Shown here: positions 18,829 through 28,127 of the stretch, one piece after another
How the letters are laid out: each line of letters opens with the position of its first letter
Position numbering within the stretch: position 1 is the stretch's first letter
Assembly: GCF_000974685.2 (NCBI RefSeq)
Contig: NZ_AP018738.1
Location: forward strand, 2,108,001-2,172,000
Origin: Ferriphaselus amnicola
GTDB lineage: Bacteria > Pseudomonadota > Gammaproteobacteria > Burkholderiales > Gallionellaceae
Direction of reading: 5' to 3'
Length of the DNA: 64,000 nucleotides
Position numbers and translations under genes: made by a program
The notes under the pieces: generated by a model
What the model saw: only the letters and a program-made list of their open reading frames with translations
Told to the model about the DNA's origin: nothing
The model's database searches: none

Positions 18829-20822
18829 GCTGTCTGCTCCTTCAATGCTCCATCCACGGCGGCTGTGGAGGTCGCTTGCTTGCGACGGGCGTGGATACGA
18901 TAACGACGGTCAGAGATCGCCAAAATACCGCCCAGCGCCATCATCAGGCAGCCCGCCCAGATCCAATCGACAAATGGTTTGTGATACACACGTACCGCCC
19001 AGGCACCGTTGCTGTCGGGGATAGGCTCACCCAACGAGACATACAGATCGCGCAGCAATCCGGTTTGGATCGCCGCTTCGGTCATCGGCATGCCGGAGGC
19101 GTTGTACTGGCGTTTTTCAGGGAAGAGTTGCGTCACCGGCTGGCCATCACGGGTTATAGTCACTCGACCTTGTGCCGCGATGTAATTGGGGCCTTTCTCT
19201 TCGCGCACGCCATCGAAGCGGAAGGTGTAACCTCCGGCCACCACCGTGTCGCCGACGTTCATACGCACGTCGCGCTCGGTCTCATAACCCTTCACCATAG
19301 TCACGCCAATGATGAAGATGCCGATGCCCAAGTGAGCCAACTGCATGCCGTAATAACTCGGCGATTGGCTACGCAGACGCTCCCACAACGCCTTGTCACG
19401 ACCGCCTAGACGCTTCGTGATGTCCAGCGCACAAGTGGTAAATATCCAGAAAGCCATCAACACCCCGAGTGCGATCATCGGCGTCCAATTACCCAGCACC
19501 ATCGGCAGCGCCAAGGCAATGACTACGCTAGACGCGAATGCCCAACGCACGCGCTTAGCTAGATCGGGCACGCTAGACTGCTTCCACCGCGCCAATGGCC
19601 CCAAGCCCATCATGAAAATCATCGGGACCATCAGCGGCACGAACACTTTGTTGAAGTAAGGCGCACCGACGGATAGCTTGCTCATACCCAGCGCATCGAC
19701 GAACAAGGGAAACAGCGTACCGATGAATACCGAGGCCGAGGCCACGGATAGCAGCACGTTATTGGTCAGCAACAAGGATTCACGCGATACCAGCTCGAAG
19801 CGACCGCCCAGGCCGATCTTGGGCGCGCGCCAAGCAAACAGCAGCAAGGAAGAGCCGATGACGATGACCAAAAAGGACAGGATGAAGATGCCGCGCTTCG
19901 GGTCAGTGGCGAAAGCGTGTACCGACGTCAGCACGCCGGAACGCACGAGGAAGGTTCCCAGCAACGACAGGGAGAACGCGGCGATGGCCAGCAGCAGCGT
20001 CCAGCTCTTGAACGCGCCACGCTTTTCGGTCACGGCCAACGAGTGGATCAGCGCCGTACCGACCAGCCAAGGCATGAAGGAAGCGTTCTCGACCGGATCC
20101 CAGAACCACCAGCCTCCCCAACCCAGTTCGTAATACGCCCACCAGCTACCCAGCGCGATACCTATGGTCATGAACACCCAAGCCACGGTCGTCCACGGGC
20201 GCGACCAGCGCGCCCAAGTGGAATCCATCTGTCCGCCCAACAACGCAGCGATAGCGAATGAGAACGCCACCGAGAAACCGACGTAGCCCATGTACAGCAT
20301 CGGCGGGTGAATGACCAAGCCGGGATCTTGCAACAGCGGATTGAGGTCGCGACCATCCATTGCGGCAGGCAGCAAGCGATCAAAGGGGTTGGAAGTAAAC
20401 AACATGAACAGCAAGAAACCGACCGAGATCAGTCCCATCACGCCGACCACGCGGGCCACCATCTCTTCCGGCAGGTGCTTGCTGAACATCACCACCGCTA
20501 CTGTCCACACGGTCAGGATGAACGTCCACAGCAGCAACGAACCTTCGTGACCGCCCCACAACGCAGCGACTCGGTATTGCACCGGCAGTTGTGAATTCGA
20601 ATGCTGCGCCACGTAGAGCACGGAGAAATCATTGCCGACAAAAGCCTGTAACAAACAAGCAAAAGCGACCGCCACAAACACAAACTGTCCAGCCGCCATC
20701 GGGCGAGCCATCCCCATCAGCACCGCGTTACCGCGTGCCGCGCCCCAAATGGGCAGCACGCCCTGCAACAGCGCCAGCAGCAGCGCGATGATGAGGGCGA
20801 AATTACCAATCTCTGGAATCAT
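18825..20822 (-). CDS. ccmF: Cytochrome c haem lyase subunit CcmF
   Basis: A 665-residue inner-membrane protein with about 14-15 hydrophobic segments. The tryptophan-rich WWD domain is intact: GWGGWWFWDPVENASFMPWL at about residue 245. The C-terminal periplasmic domain (about 520-620) holds TFRFDGVREEKGPNYIAAQG. CcmF with CcmH/I attaches haem to the CXXCH cysteines of apocytochromes. Full length compared with the family (~650). Start ATG is 11 bp after the ccmE stop. Confidence 0.97.
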   Translation of the reverse strand: MIPEIGNFALIIALLLALLQGVLPIWGAARGNAVLMGMARPMAAGQFVFVAVAFACLLQAFVGNDFSVLYVAQHSNSQLPVQYRVAALWGGHEGSLLLWTFILTVWTVAVVMFSKHLPEEMVARVVGVMGLISVGFLLFMLFTSNPFDRLLPAAMDGRDLNPLLQDPGLVIHPPMLYMGYVGFSVAFSFAIAALLGGQMDSTWARWSRPWTTVAWVFMTIGIALGSWWAYYELGWGGWWFWDPVENASFMPWLVGTALIHSLAVTEKRGAFKSWTLLLAIAAFSLSLLGTFLVRSGVLTSVHAFATDPKRGIFILSFLVIVIGSSLLLFAWRAPKIGLGGRFELVSRESLLLTNNVLLSVASASVFIGTLFPLFVDALGMSKLSVGAPYFNKVFVPLMVPMIFMMGLGPLARWKQSSVPDLAKRVRWAFASSVVIALALPMVLGNWTPMIALGVLMAFWIFTTCALDITKRLGGRDKALWERLRSQSPSYYGMQLAHLGIGIFIIGVTMVKGYETERDVRMNVGDTVVAGGYTFRFDGVREEKGPNYIAAQGRVTITRDGQPVTQLFPEKRQYNASGMPMTEAAIQTGLLRDLYVSLGEPIPDSNGAWAVRVYHKPFVDWIWAGCLMMALGGILAISDRRYRIHARRKQATSTAAVDGALKEQTA

Positions 20823-20833
20823 GTAGGTATCCC

Positions 20834-21304
20834 TTATTTCGCAGCAGGAACGGTGGAGGCCGCGCTCACACCGGATTGCGCCAGAGCGGCTGCATCGAGT
20901 GCTGCCTTGGCTTCGGGCGGCATGTAGTTCTCATCGTGCTTGGCCAACACTTCGTCGGCGCGGAATAGGTTACCCTCTTCCAATTTACCCTGGGCGACGA
21001 TGCCTTTACCTTCTTTGAACAGATCGGGCAGGATGCCCTTATAGACCACATCCATACCCCGCACGTTGTCCGTGACGCGGAAGTGCACCGTCAGACCGTC
21101 GTCTTCACGCTTGACGCTGCCCGGCTCGACTAGGCCACCGATGCGGAAATTGCGACCTTGCGGCGCTTCATGGTTAGCCACTTGAGTCGGAGTGAAATAC
21201 AAGCTGACATTGTCCTTCAGCGCATACAACACCAGCCCGGCGGCTGCGCCCACCAGCGCCAAACCACCCACGATAAAGGCCAGACGTTTTTGTCTCTTGG
21301 TCAT
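20834..21304 (-). CDS. ccmE: Haem chaperone CcmE
   Basis: A 156-residue protein with an N-terminal membrane anchor (about 9-28) and a periplasmic OB-fold. The covalent haem attachment histidine is in VLAKHDENYMPPEAK (H123, equivalent to H130 of E. coli), with the downstream tyrosine present. FRIGGLVEPGSVKRE is a second conserved region. CcmE carries haem from CcmC to CcmF. The ATG overlaps the ccmD stop by 4 bp. Confidence 0.96.
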   Translation of the reverse strand: MTKRQKRLAFIVGGLALVGAAAGLVLYALKDNVSLYFTPTQVANHEAPQGRNFRIGGLVEPGSVKREDDGLTVHFRVTDNVRGMDVVYKGILPDLFKEGKGIVAQGKLEEGNLFRADEVLAKHDENYMPPEAKAALDAAALAQSGVSAASTVPAAK

Positions 21305-21447
21305 GCTTCATCTCCTGCGTCACGTTGCAAACGCAAAGCGCGTAACGCGCTCTTGCGGCGCTGCCGCACCAGCAAAATCTCGATTACGAAAATCAGGGCG
21401 GCCATTCCGTAGGAGCCCCAGATGTAAAAACTGTGATCGCTCATCAT
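21301..21447 (-). CDS. ccmD: Haem exporter protein CcmD
   Basis: A 48-residue single-span protein: MMSDHSFYIWGSYGMAALIF, then a short hydrophobic tract ending in LLVRQRRK and a basic tail. The YIWGSYG entry to the membrane helix and the Arg-rich cytoplasmic end are the CcmD pattern. It helps release holo-CcmE from CcmABC. The first ATG (21447) overlaps the ccmC stop and the stop overlaps the ccmE start, each by ATGA. Confidence 0.9.
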   Translation of the reverse strand: MMSDHSFYIWGSYGMAALIFVIEILLVRQRRKSALRALRLQRDAGDEA

Positions 21448-22181
21448 CGCTGTACCTCAGATAGTTCACCCACCCATTGAGTCGCGCCTTCACGTTCCAA
21501 AATGATGCTGCGCACCCGCGCCAACGCCACAACGATGGCGTAACACCAGCAGGCCAGCAGCATTAGCAACAAAGCCTGCTGCATGGCGACGTGCATGGAC
21601 GTGCCGCTGAACTTGATGGTGGAGCCTTGATGCAGGGTATTCCACCACTTCACAGAGAAATAGATGATGGGCACGTTGACCGAGCCGACGATGGCCAGCA
21701 AGGCAGCGGCGCGGTCAGCGCGACGCGGGTCGTCGATGGAGGCGTGCAACGCAATGAAGCCCAGATACAGAAACAGCAAAATCAACTCGGAAGTTAGGCG
21801 TGCATCCCACACCCACCACGCACCCCACATCGGCTTGCCCCACAGTGCACCGGTCCACAGTGAAATGAAGGCAAACAGCGCACCGGTCGGCGCCAGTGCA
21901 GAGGCCATCATCGACGAAAGACGTGTCTTGAAGATCAAACCCAGCGCCGCGTAGCCCGCCATGATGAGATAGATGAACATCGACAGGATAGAGGCCGGCA
22001 CATGGATGAACATGATGCGGTAAGCCTCGCCTTGCACGGCATCCGTCGGCGCGACCACAAAGCCGAAGTACATTCCTGCCACGAAGAACAGCAACGACGC
22101 GACCGCGAACCAAGGGATCAGTTTACCAGCCAAGCTGTAGAAGTTGGTCGGTGCTGAATATTTGAACCAGTTGATTGCCAA
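21444..22181 (-). CDS. ccmC: Haem transporter/lyase subunit CcmC
   Basis: A 245-residue, six-span membrane protein. The WWD haem-handling motif is GKPMWGAWWVWDARLTSE, followed by LILLFLYLGFIALHASIDD; conserved histidines lie in MFIHVPASILSMF and in VKWWNTLHQGSTI. CcmC loads haem onto CcmE at the periplasmic side. Length is that of the family. It starts 16 bp after ccmB. Confidence 0.97.
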   Translation of the reverse strand: MAINWFKYSAPTNFYSLAGKLIPWFAVASLLFFVAGMYFGFVVAPTDAVQGEAYRIMFIHVPASILSMFIYLIMAGYAALGLIFKTRLSSMMASALAPTGALFAFISLWTGALWGKPMWGAWWVWDARLTSELILLFLYLGFIALHASIDDPRRADRAAALLAIVGSVNVPIIYFSVKWWNTLHQGSTIKFSGTSMHVAMQQALLLMLLACWCYAIVVALARVRSIILEREGATQWVGELSEVQR

Positions 22182-22197
22182 ATCTAACTCCCGAAAC

Positions 22198-22881
22198 TCA
22201 TTCCATAGAAATACGCAAAGCCTGCGCCGTCACCCAGGGCGTGAACACTAGCGCCATGGTCACGATCGCACCCATCAGCGCGAGGTTCGCATTGGGGTTC
22301 AAGCCACTATTCACCGCCTCGACCGCACCCGTACCGAAGATCAGCACAGGGATGCACAACGGCAACACCAGCAACGAGACCAGTACTCCTCCGCCACGCA
22401 AGCCCAGCGTCAGCGCCGCGCCCACCGCGCCTAGCATACTCAACACCGGTGTGCCGAGCAGCAGACCCAACATCAAGATTCCCAGCGATTGCGGCGGCAT
22501 ATCGAACTGCAAACCCAACACGGGTGCCATCAGCACCAGTGGCAAACCGGATACCATCCAGTGAGCAATCATTTTTCCCAGCACCAGCACCGACAATGAC
22601 TGAGGTGCCAGCATCATCTGCTCCAGTGTGCCATCGGCATGGTCTGCTGCGAACAAGCGCGCCAGCGACAGCATGGAAGCCAACAAGGCCGCCACCCACA
22701 CCACGCCGGGCGCCATCTTGCGCAACATATCCAACTCCGGCCCAACTCCCAGCGGGAACAGACTCACGACCATTACGAAGAAGATCAGCGTGGTCAGCAC
22801 ATCTGCGCGGCGACGCATCGCCAGCAGCAGATCGCGCCGGATCACCAGCAGCAACAAGGAGAGCAGCGAGAGCTTCTTCAC
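22198..22881 (-). CDS. ccmB: Haem exporter ABC permease CcmB
   Basis: A 227-residue protein with six hydrophobic segments. Family tracts LLAMRRRADVLTTLIFFVMV, LFAADHADGTLEQMMLAP and LGLRGGGVLVSLLVLPLCIP are visible. It is the permease of the CcmABCD complex that uses ATP to free CcmE from CcmC. ATG overlaps the ccmA stop by 4 bp. Confidence 0.96.
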   Translation of the reverse strand: MKKLSLLSLLLLVIRRDLLLAMRRRADVLTTLIFFVMVVSLFPLGVGPELDMLRKMAPGVVWVAALLASMLSLARLFAADHADGTLEQMMLAPQSLSVLVLGKMIAHWMVSGLPLVLMAPVLGLQFDMPPQSLGILMLGLLLGTPVLSMLGAVGAALTLGLRGGGVLVSLLVLPLCIPVLIFGTGAVEAVNSGLNPNANLALMGAIVTMALVFTPWVTAQALRISME

Positions 22882-23492
22882 GACAACACCAAGCGCCGCA
22901 ACTCGACACCCTCGACCACCAGCGGCTGGTGCGTGGTGAAGATCACCATGCCATCACGCGCCAGATGTTCGCCCAACAATTCTTGAATCAGACCGACTGC
23001 TCCGACATCCAGCGCCGTCAATGGTTCATCCAGCACCCACAAAGGCGCATCCGACACCAGCATCCGCGCCAATGCAGCACGGCGACGTTGGCCTTGCGAC
23101 AGCACCTTGACCGGCAGATGCTCGCGCCCTTTCAGGCCCATGCGGCGCAAGGCCGCGACAGCCTCTTTCTCGCCCAACTCGATGCCCGCCAAGCCCGCAG
23201 AAATCTGCAAATTCTCCAGCGCGTTGAGCTCGTCCTTGATAGCGTTGTGGTGACCAAGATAAAGCAATTCGGCGAAGTAATCCTCGTCTAGCTCTTCCAC
23301 ATTCTCGCCGCGCCAGCGTATCTCACCTGCCACCGGCTGCATGAATCCGCACAGAGTGCGCAGCAAGCTGGTCTTACCCTTGCCGTTCTCACCTTGCACC
23401 TGCAAAAGCTCACCCGCCTCTAGCGTAAAACTAAGGTCGGTGAACAGCGGGTGATCTCCTCGGGAACAGGCTAGGTTGCTGACTTCCAGCAT
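22878..23492 (-). CDS. ccmA: Haem exporter ABC ATPase CcmA
   Basis: A 204-residue ATPase. Walker A GENGKGKTSLLRTLCG, the ABC signature LSQGQRRRAALARM and Walker B APLWVLDEPLTALD are all intact, and the H-loop is in IFTTHQPL. It powers the CcmABCD complex. This is the first gene of a nine-gene ccm operon with overlaps or short gaps throughout. The ATG lies 36 bp after a TATAAT sequence. Confidence 0.97.
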   Translation of the reverse strand: MLEVSNLACSRGDHPLFTDLSFTLEAGELLQVQGENGKGKTSLLRTLCGFMQPVAGEIRWRGENVEELDEDYFAELLYLGHHNAIKDELNALENLQISAGLAGIELGEKEAVAALRRMGLKGREHLPVKVLSQGQRRRAALARMLVSDAPLWVLDEPLTALDVGAVGLIQELLGEHLARDGMVIFTTHQPLVVEGVELRRLVLS

Positions 23493-23527
23493 GGTTGCAG
23501 CGCAATCCTGATAACAAACAGCGCGGG

Positions 23528-23533
23528 ATTATA
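23528..23533 (-). promoter_or_regulatory. Candidate -10 of the ccm operon
   Basis: A perfect TATAAT on the minus strand lies 35 bp before the ccmA ATG; no good -35 match is found at 16-18 bp. As the first promoter-like element ahead of a nine-gene operon it is plausible but unproven. Confidence 0.4.
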
Positions 23534-23653
23534 TACGAAGGTATGACCGCGAGTCGCGGCAATGATGGCCTCGACCAGCCATCAATAACAACTGTCTAAA
23601 CAGGGGTTAAGAGCCGCCCATACCCCAATCGACACAACCCAGCCCGGAGACAA

Positions 23654-24340
23654 TTAGCGAAAGTCATCCACTAGCACTTTCGGCGCTCGGTCGTGCTTGT
23701 AAAGCAATGGAACCAAAGCCAGTGTCGCCAACACCATGAAAACGGGGCCGAATAGCCAAAACACCAACGGGACGCAGTAATAATAAGTTCGCATCCCGAT
23801 GCTGTAGTATTTGCCCGCCGAATTTAGATACTCAGCAACATGCTGTGCAGTCATGGACTTGTGTTTCATACCCAAAGGCACGTTGATCAGGTAGCCCACG
23901 TGGTTAAATATTCTAATGGCCATGGAAAAACTAAAGAAGGCCACAAACAGATCGATCAGCAACAAAATCAACTTGATAGCCCATAGCTCGATGTGAGTGG
24001 GGCCGTGCGGATTCAATACCTGCCAAGTGCCAGTTTGAGATTGCGCACTCAGTGTCAACACCCCCATGATCAACAGCACGGCAGTCGATGCCAGAAAGGT
24101 GGCTGCCATGGTGGAATTTCGCAGTGTCTGAATGGGGATCACATCCGGCTTACCCGAACTCATCATGGTTTCCACCCACATCGCCCGCGCCGTCCTGTTC
24201 AGCGCCTGAATCGTATAGGCTGGGTCTTTCCTGACTTTACCCCGCAAATAGAGGTGGTACGCGCCCAATACCACCACCGAGAAGACAAAGCTGACCACAT
24301 CAATCGAAAACATCGCTAACAAATTTGAAGTATTTGCCAT
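23654..24340 (-). CDS. DUF599 family membrane protein
   Basis: A 228-residue inner-membrane protein with about four to five hydrophobic segments (near 8-25, 68-90, 110-135, 185-210). LGAYHLYLRGKVRKDPAYTI and VETMMSSGKPDVIPIQTLRN are the DUF599 signature region. Function unknown. I use the ATG at 24340 (MANTSNLL); the in-frame start at 24406 adds a tract unlike other members. It stands alone between ccm and fabI; 160 bp upstream of ccmA's direction contain no gene. Confidence 0.8.
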   Translation of the reverse strand: MANTSNLLAMFSIDVVSFVFSVVVLGAYHLYLRGKVRKDPAYTIQALNRTARAMWVETMMSSGKPDVIPIQTLRNSTMAATFLASTAVLLIMGVLTLSAQSQTGTWQVLNPHGPTHIELWAIKLILLLIDLFVAFFSFSMAIRIFNHVGYLINVPLGMKHKSMTAQHVAEYLNSAGKYYSIGMRTYYYCVPLVFWLFGPVFMVLATLALVPLLYKHDRAPKVLVDDFR

Positions 24341-24493
24341 CTGAGTGCTGTAGTTAATCAAGAGGCTCGATGATAGCGGGTAAAAACATCTCGCGCTTAC
24401 TCTCATCTGTGTGCCCCGTCATCTACTGCCGCAATACACACTGAACCCGCGTAGGCACGTTCGCCAGCTGGCTGCCACGCATCTGCTTTGCTT

Positions 24494-24499
24494 TATAAT
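24494..24499 (+). promoter_or_regulatory. Candidate -10 of fabI
   Basis: TATAAT lies 30 bp before the fabI ATG. No convincing -35 is seen, so the call rests on the hexamer and its position. Confidence 0.35.
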
Positions 24500-24529
24500 C
24501 GCCTCACTATTTTTCAAACCAAGGACGAC

Positions 24530-25315
24530 ATGGGATTTCTCGCAGGCAAGCGTATTTTGATCACCGGCATGGTTAGCAACCGCTCCATTGCTTACGGCGT
24601 CGCTCAGGCGATGCACCGCGAAGGCGCAAAGCTGGCTTTTACCTACCAGGGCGAGCGCATCCGCGACCGAGTGATAGGTTTAGCCAAGGATTTCGATAGC
24701 GAGCTGGTGTTTGCCTGTGATGTCGGTAGTGATGAGCAAATTGAGCAGCTATTCACTGACCTAGAGCAGCACTGGAGCAACTTTGATGGCTTCGTCCATT
24801 CCATCGCCTTCGCTCCTAAGGAGGCACTCGCGGGCGAATTCCTCGATGGCTTCAGCCGTGAGGCATTCCACATCGCCCATGACATCAGCGCTTACAGCTT
24901 CCCAGCACTAGCCAAGGCCGCTTTGCCCTATCTCAACGAAGGAGCTGCGCTGCTGACGCTAAGCTATCTCGGCGCAGTGCGCACCATGCCGCATTACAAC
25001 GTGATGGGGCTAGCCAAAGCCAGTTTGGAAGCCAGCGTGCGCTACCTAGCCGTAAACCTCGGCCCGCGCAACATCCGTGTCAACGGCGTGTCTGCCGGCC
25101 CCATCCGCACCTTGGCGGCTGCGGGCATCGCCGACTTCAACAAACTACTCACCTACAACGAGAAATGCGCACCGCTGCGCCGCAACATCACCATTGAGGA
25201 AGTCGGCAACGTTGCCGCTTTCTTGTGCAGCAACCTCGCCAGCGGCGTGACCGGCGAGATCACTTATGTGGACGGCGGCTTCAATACCACCGCACTGGGA
25301 ACCAGCGAAGAATAG
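24530..25315 (+). CDS. fabI: Enoyl-[acyl-carrier-protein] reductase (NADH), FabI
   Basis: A 261-residue short-chain dehydrogenase that carries out the last reduction in fatty acid elongation. The nucleotide-binding region is [20 protein letters not shown], the FabI-specific active site has Tyr146 in LSYLGA and Tyr156-x6-Lys163 in YNVMGLAK, and [14 protein letters not shown] forms the substrate-binding loop region (triclosan target in homologues). Length and motifs are canonical. The ATG at 24530 has AAGGA 4 bp upstream. Appears monocistronic, ending in a shared terminator. Confidence 0.96.
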   Translation: MGFLAGKRILITGMVSNRSIAYGVAQAMHREGAKLAFTYQGERIRDRVIGLAKDFDSELVFACDVGSDEQIEQLFTDLEQHWSNFDGFVHSIAFAPKEALAGEFLDGFSREAFHIAHDISAYSFPALAKAALPYLNEGAALLTLSYLGAVRTMPHYNVMGLAKASLEASVRYLAVNLGPRNIRVNGVSAGPIRTLAAAGIADFNKLLTYNEKCAPLRRNITIEEVGNVAAFLCSNLASGVTGEITYVDGGFNTTALGTSEE

Positions 25316-25335
25316 CGCTATTCATTCAGACATAG

Positions 25336-25365
25336 AAAAGGGCGAATCTTGCGATTCGCCCTTTT
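25336..25365. terminator. Bidirectional terminator between fabI and tRNA-Asp
   Basis: AAAAGGGCGAATC, loop TTGC, GATTCGCCCTTTT: a perfect stem with flanking A and T runs on both sides, serving plus-strand fabI and minus-strand tRNA-Asp. Its core resembles that of the terminator at 27412. Confidence 0.85.
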
Positions 25366-25371
25366 CGTTAT

Positions 25372-25448
25372 TGGCGGAGTGGACGGGACTCGAACCCGCG
25401 ACCCCCGGCGTGACAGGCCGGTATTCTAACCAACTGAACTACCACTCC
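25372..25448 (-). tRNA. tRNA-Asp (anticodon GTC), copy 1
   Basis: The 77-nt minus-strand sequence begins GGAGTGGTAGTTCAGTTGGT, has anticodon stem-loop CCGGCCTGTCACGCCGG with anticodon GTC, and ends GTCCACTCCGCCA with encoded CCA. The acceptor stem is fully Watson-Crick. It differs by one base from the second copy at 27441. It lies upstream-strand after ppiD and before a terminator. Confidence 0.97.
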
Positions 25449-25488
25449 CTTGACCGGCGCGCATTCTACCGACGGTCTAGAAAAAACT

Positions 25489-27375
25489 CTACTTCTTTTC
25501 AGCTTCCGCGAACGGTTTGATGCTGACATCGGCGTGTTTTCTGGCATCTGCCAGATAGGCACGCATCAACTCTTCGCCGCTGAACTGGCGCAGTTGCTGC
25601 ATGTAAGCGGAACGCTTGGCATCGTCGATCTCCGCTCCTTCTTTGACCGCCTCTAGACGTAACAAGAGGTAACCCTGAGCAGTTTCAGCCCCTAGATACA
25701 GCGGCAGCTTGGAGGTATTCGCTTGAAACAGCTGGCGAGCCAGATCGCCTTCCAAGCCCGGGTGACGCGCACGAGTCACCACCTGTGCCGCCTGCCAACT
25801 CACTTCAGGCGTCGCCCCCTTCTGCAACTGAGCGAGATTGTCCTTACCTTGCTTGTTCGCCAACTCCATTGCTTGCTGGAACTGGAGCTTCTGACGAATG
25901 GCTGCAGCCACTTCAACCAAAGGGCGCACACTGGCGGGCTTGTGCTCGACCAAACGCGCGGCCAGCAAAGTATTCGGCCCGATCTCGACGGCCGCCGTAT
26001 TGCGTTTATTCTTCACCACATCATCGCTGAACACAGCTTGCAGCGCCCTGTCCGTCCAAGGAGCCGCCGGAGTCTGCCCCTTCACCAGCCAGCCACTTTG
26101 CTGCACAGGCAGTTTCACCAGATCAGCAGCCGCTTTCAGGCTGTCGCTTTGCTCATACACCGCATTACTGAACTTCTCGGCCAGCTCAGCGAATTTGTCA
26201 GCGGCCTTCTGCTGCCTTAGCTTCAGGTCGATAGCACCTTTCACTTCCGCCAGCGATGCGATGCGCGCCGGCTTGACCGCAAGCAACTTGATGATGTGAT
26301 AACCAAAATCAGATTGAACCAAGCCAGATATCTCTCCTGCTTTGAGTGCAAACGTCGCCTCCTCAAATGGTTTTACCATCGCGCCACGACCAAACACGCC
26401 CAAGTCACCGCCATTCACAGCCGATCCAAGATCCTGTGAGTTTTGCTTGGCCAGCTCGGCGAACTTACTTGGATTTTGCCTAACTTGCGCAAGAACATTC
26501 TCAGCCTTAGCCTTGGCCGCCTCTTTCTCGGCGGCACTAGACTGCGGCGAAACACTGATCAGGATGTGCGCCGCCTGACGCTGCTCTGGAGCACCGAATT
26601 CCGCCTGATGCTCGTCGTAATACTTTTTTGACTCCGCTTCATCAACCTCGACCTGGCCTTGCAAGGCTCCCGCCGAAAACGCCAAGAATTCGACCCGCGC
26701 TTGCTCGGGTGCTTGAAACTCATTCTGATTCTTATCGTAATAGGCTTGCACTGCGGTATCGTCCACCTTGACCTGAGCCTGATAAGCCGCCGGAGACAAG
26801 GTTGCGACGCTAATAGTGCGCTGCTGCTCGGCCAAATGAATCAGATTCTCGGCTGCAGCAACGGAAGCGTAACCACTTTGAGTATAAGGATCGGTCAACT
26901 GACGAACACTCAACTCTTCGCGAACGCGCGCTTCAAACGTGACTGGCGTCATATTCTGCGATGCCAGTAGCGACTCATAACGCTTCTGATCGAACTTGCC
27001 ATCTGTACTGAATGCTGGGATACCCGCGATCACCTGCGCGAGCTGCTCATCAGTCACCGCCAGCCCTGCCGAACGAGCCTGAGACAACAACAGCTTTTGG
27101 CTGATTAAGCTTTCCAAAATCGACTGTTTAACTTCGACCTTATCAAACATAGCCGGATCGACATCTCCGCCAGTCATTTCGCGCACCTTGTCTTGTTGCT
27201 GGCGCAGCGCATTATCAAACTCTTGGGGCGATATTTTCACCCCATCGACCTTAGCCAAGTAATCACCACCACTTGATTTTTGGTAGGAATCCACCCCCCA
27301 AAAGGCGAATGGCAACACGATCAGACCAAGAACGATCTGAACCAGACGGCGCTTTTCCTGCACGAAATCAAACAT
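25489..27375 (-). CDS. ppiD: Peptidyl-prolyl cis-trans isomerase PpiD/SurA-like periplasmic folding factor
   Basis: A 628-residue inner-membrane-anchored chaperone. An N-terminal membrane segment (about 12-30; [17 protein letters not shown]) is followed by a SurA_N-type helical domain (about 35-240; [19 protein letters not shown]) and a parvulin isomerase domain (about 265-360; [38 protein letters not shown]). A long C-terminal helical domain ends the protein. PpiD helps fold outer-membrane and periplasmic proteins emerging from Sec. Start ATG at 27375. It sits between two tRNA-Asp genes, each followed by a terminator, so it has its own transcription unit or reads through from the upstream tRNAs. 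Confidence 0.92.
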   Translation of the reverse strand: MFDFVQEKRRLVQIVLGLIVLPFAFWGVDSYQKSSGGDYLAKVDGVKISPQEFDNALRQQQDKVREMTGGDVDPAMFDKVEVKQSILESLISQKLLLSQARSAGLAVTDEQLAQVIAGIPAFSTDGKFDQKRYESLLASQNMTPVTFEARVREELSVRQLTDPYTQSGYASVAAAENLIHLAEQQRTISVATLSPAAYQAQVKVDDTAVQAYYDKNQNEFQAPEQARVEFLAFSAGALQGQVEVDEAESKKYYDEHQAEFGAPEQRQAAHILISVSPQSSAAEKEAAKAKAENVLAQVRQNPSKFAELAKQNSQDLGSAVNGGDLGVFGRGAMVKPFEEATFALKAGEISGLVQSDFGYHIIKLLAVKPARIASLAEVKGAIDLKLRQQKAADKFAELAEKFSNAVYEQSDSLKAAADLVKLPVQQSGWLVKGQTPAAPWTDRALQAVFSDDVVKNKRNTAAVEIGPNTLLAARLVEHKPASVRPLVEVAAAIRQKLQFQQAMELANKQGKDNLAQLQKGATPEVSWQAAQVVTRARHPGLEGDLARQLFQANTSKLPLYLGAETAQGYLLLRLEAVKEGAEIDDAKRSAYMQQLRQFSGEELMRAYLADARKHADVSIKPFAEAEKK

Positions 27376-27411
27376 AACGACCTACTCGAAGGAATGAGAT
27401 AACAACACGAA

Positions 27412-27437
27412 AAAAGGCGAACTTTCGTTCGCCTTTT
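27412..27437 (-). terminator. Terminator after tRNA-Asp copy 2
   Basis: AAAAGGCGAAC, loop on the minus strand GAAA, GTTCGCCTTTT: a perfect 11-bp stem including A/T flanks, 3 bp past the tRNA-Asp CCA end and 36 bp before ppiD. Confidence 0.75.
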
Positions 27438-27440
27438 GTT

Positions 27441-27517
27441 TGGCGGAGCGGACGGGACTCGAACCCGCGACCCCCGGCGTGACAGGCCGGTATTCTAACC
27501 AACTGAACTACCACTCC
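27441..27517 (-). tRNA. tRNA-Asp (anticodon GTC), copy 2
   Basis: Identical to the copy at 25372 except for one acceptor-stem base that replaces a T-A pair by T-G (3' side ends GTCCGCTCCGCCA). Anticodon GTC and CCA are present. It follows tRNA-Val by 18 bp on the same strand, so both come from one precursor, probably from the hupB side. Confidence 0.97.
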
Positions 27518-27535
27518 AAAAACTTTTGTAACTTC

Positions 27536-27611
27536 TGGTGGGTGCTGACGGGATCGAACCGCCGACAATCGCCTTGTAAGGGCGGTGCTCTACCAGCTGA
27601 GCTAAGCACCC
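27536..27611 (-). tRNA. tRNA-Val (anticodon TAC)
   Basis: A 76-nt minus-strand sequence starting GGGTGCTTAGCTCAGCTGGT, with anticodon loop CTTACAA (anticodon TAC) and ending GTCAGCACCCACCA with encoded CCA. Acceptor and T stems pair fully; the outermost anticodon-stem position appears mismatched (C27-A43). It begins 10 bp after the hupB stop. Confidence 0.96.
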
Positions 27612-27621
27612 AACAAGCCCG

Positions 27622-27897
27622 CTAGTTTACAGCATCTTTCAGGCCTTTGCCAGCCCTAAATTTCGGGGTCTTGGCCGCCTTGATATCGATCGAAGCGCCA
27701 GTACGGGGATTGCGGCCACTACGAGCAGCACGCTCACCCACGTAAAAAGTACCGAAACCGACCAAGCTAACTTCTTCACCTTTAGCCAGAGACGCCTTAA
27801 TGGAAGCGACAGTCGCATCCAACGCACGACCAGCAGCAGCCTTGGAAATATCAGCGGATGTTGCGATTGCATCAATCAAATCAGATTTATTACTCAC
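27622..27897 (-). CDS. hupB: DNA-binding protein HU
   Basis: A 91-residue HU/IHF-family nucleoid protein. [22 protein letters not shown] is the helical dimer region (only partly quoted here), [20 protein letters not shown] leads into the beta-arm with the NPRTG DNA-intercalating turn, and it closes with [16 protein letters not shown]. The start is a GTG at 27897, preceded by AAAGGGGGG; an ATG three bases earlier is out of frame and meets an immediate stop. HU bends DNA and shapes the chromosome. A near-consensus promoter lies 48 bp upstream. Confidence 0.96.
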   Translation of the reverse strand: MSNKSDLIDAIATSADISKAAAGRALDATVASIKASLAKGEEVSLVGFGTFYVGERAARSGRNPRTGASIDIKAAKTPKFRAGKGLKDAVN

Positions 27898-27944
27898 ATG
27901 CCCCCCTTTTGCTCTGTTAGTTAATCGAACTCGAACCGATCGCA

Positions 27945-27973
27945 TTTATATCAAGGGATATTCACCGGGTCAA
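27945..27973 (-). promoter_or_regulatory. Sigma-70-type promoter of hupB and downstream tRNAs
   Basis: On the minus strand TTGACC (27968-27973) and TATAAA (27945-27950) are exactly 17 bp apart; each hexamer matches five of six consensus bases. This is the best promoter in the window and fits the high expression of HU. It may also drive tRNA-Val and tRNA-Asp downstream. Confidence 0.75.
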
Positions 27974-28127
27974 GCAATTATGCGGGTTGCGCCCATTCTT
28001 TTTCCCGAAAAGCTAGCACCTCATCGCCGAGGCTATGCGCAAGTGTATAATTCAGCGACTTTTGAGTGAATTTACCCATATTTCTTAACACTCACCAGAC
28101 CGTGACCTATATATATCGAGAGCATTG

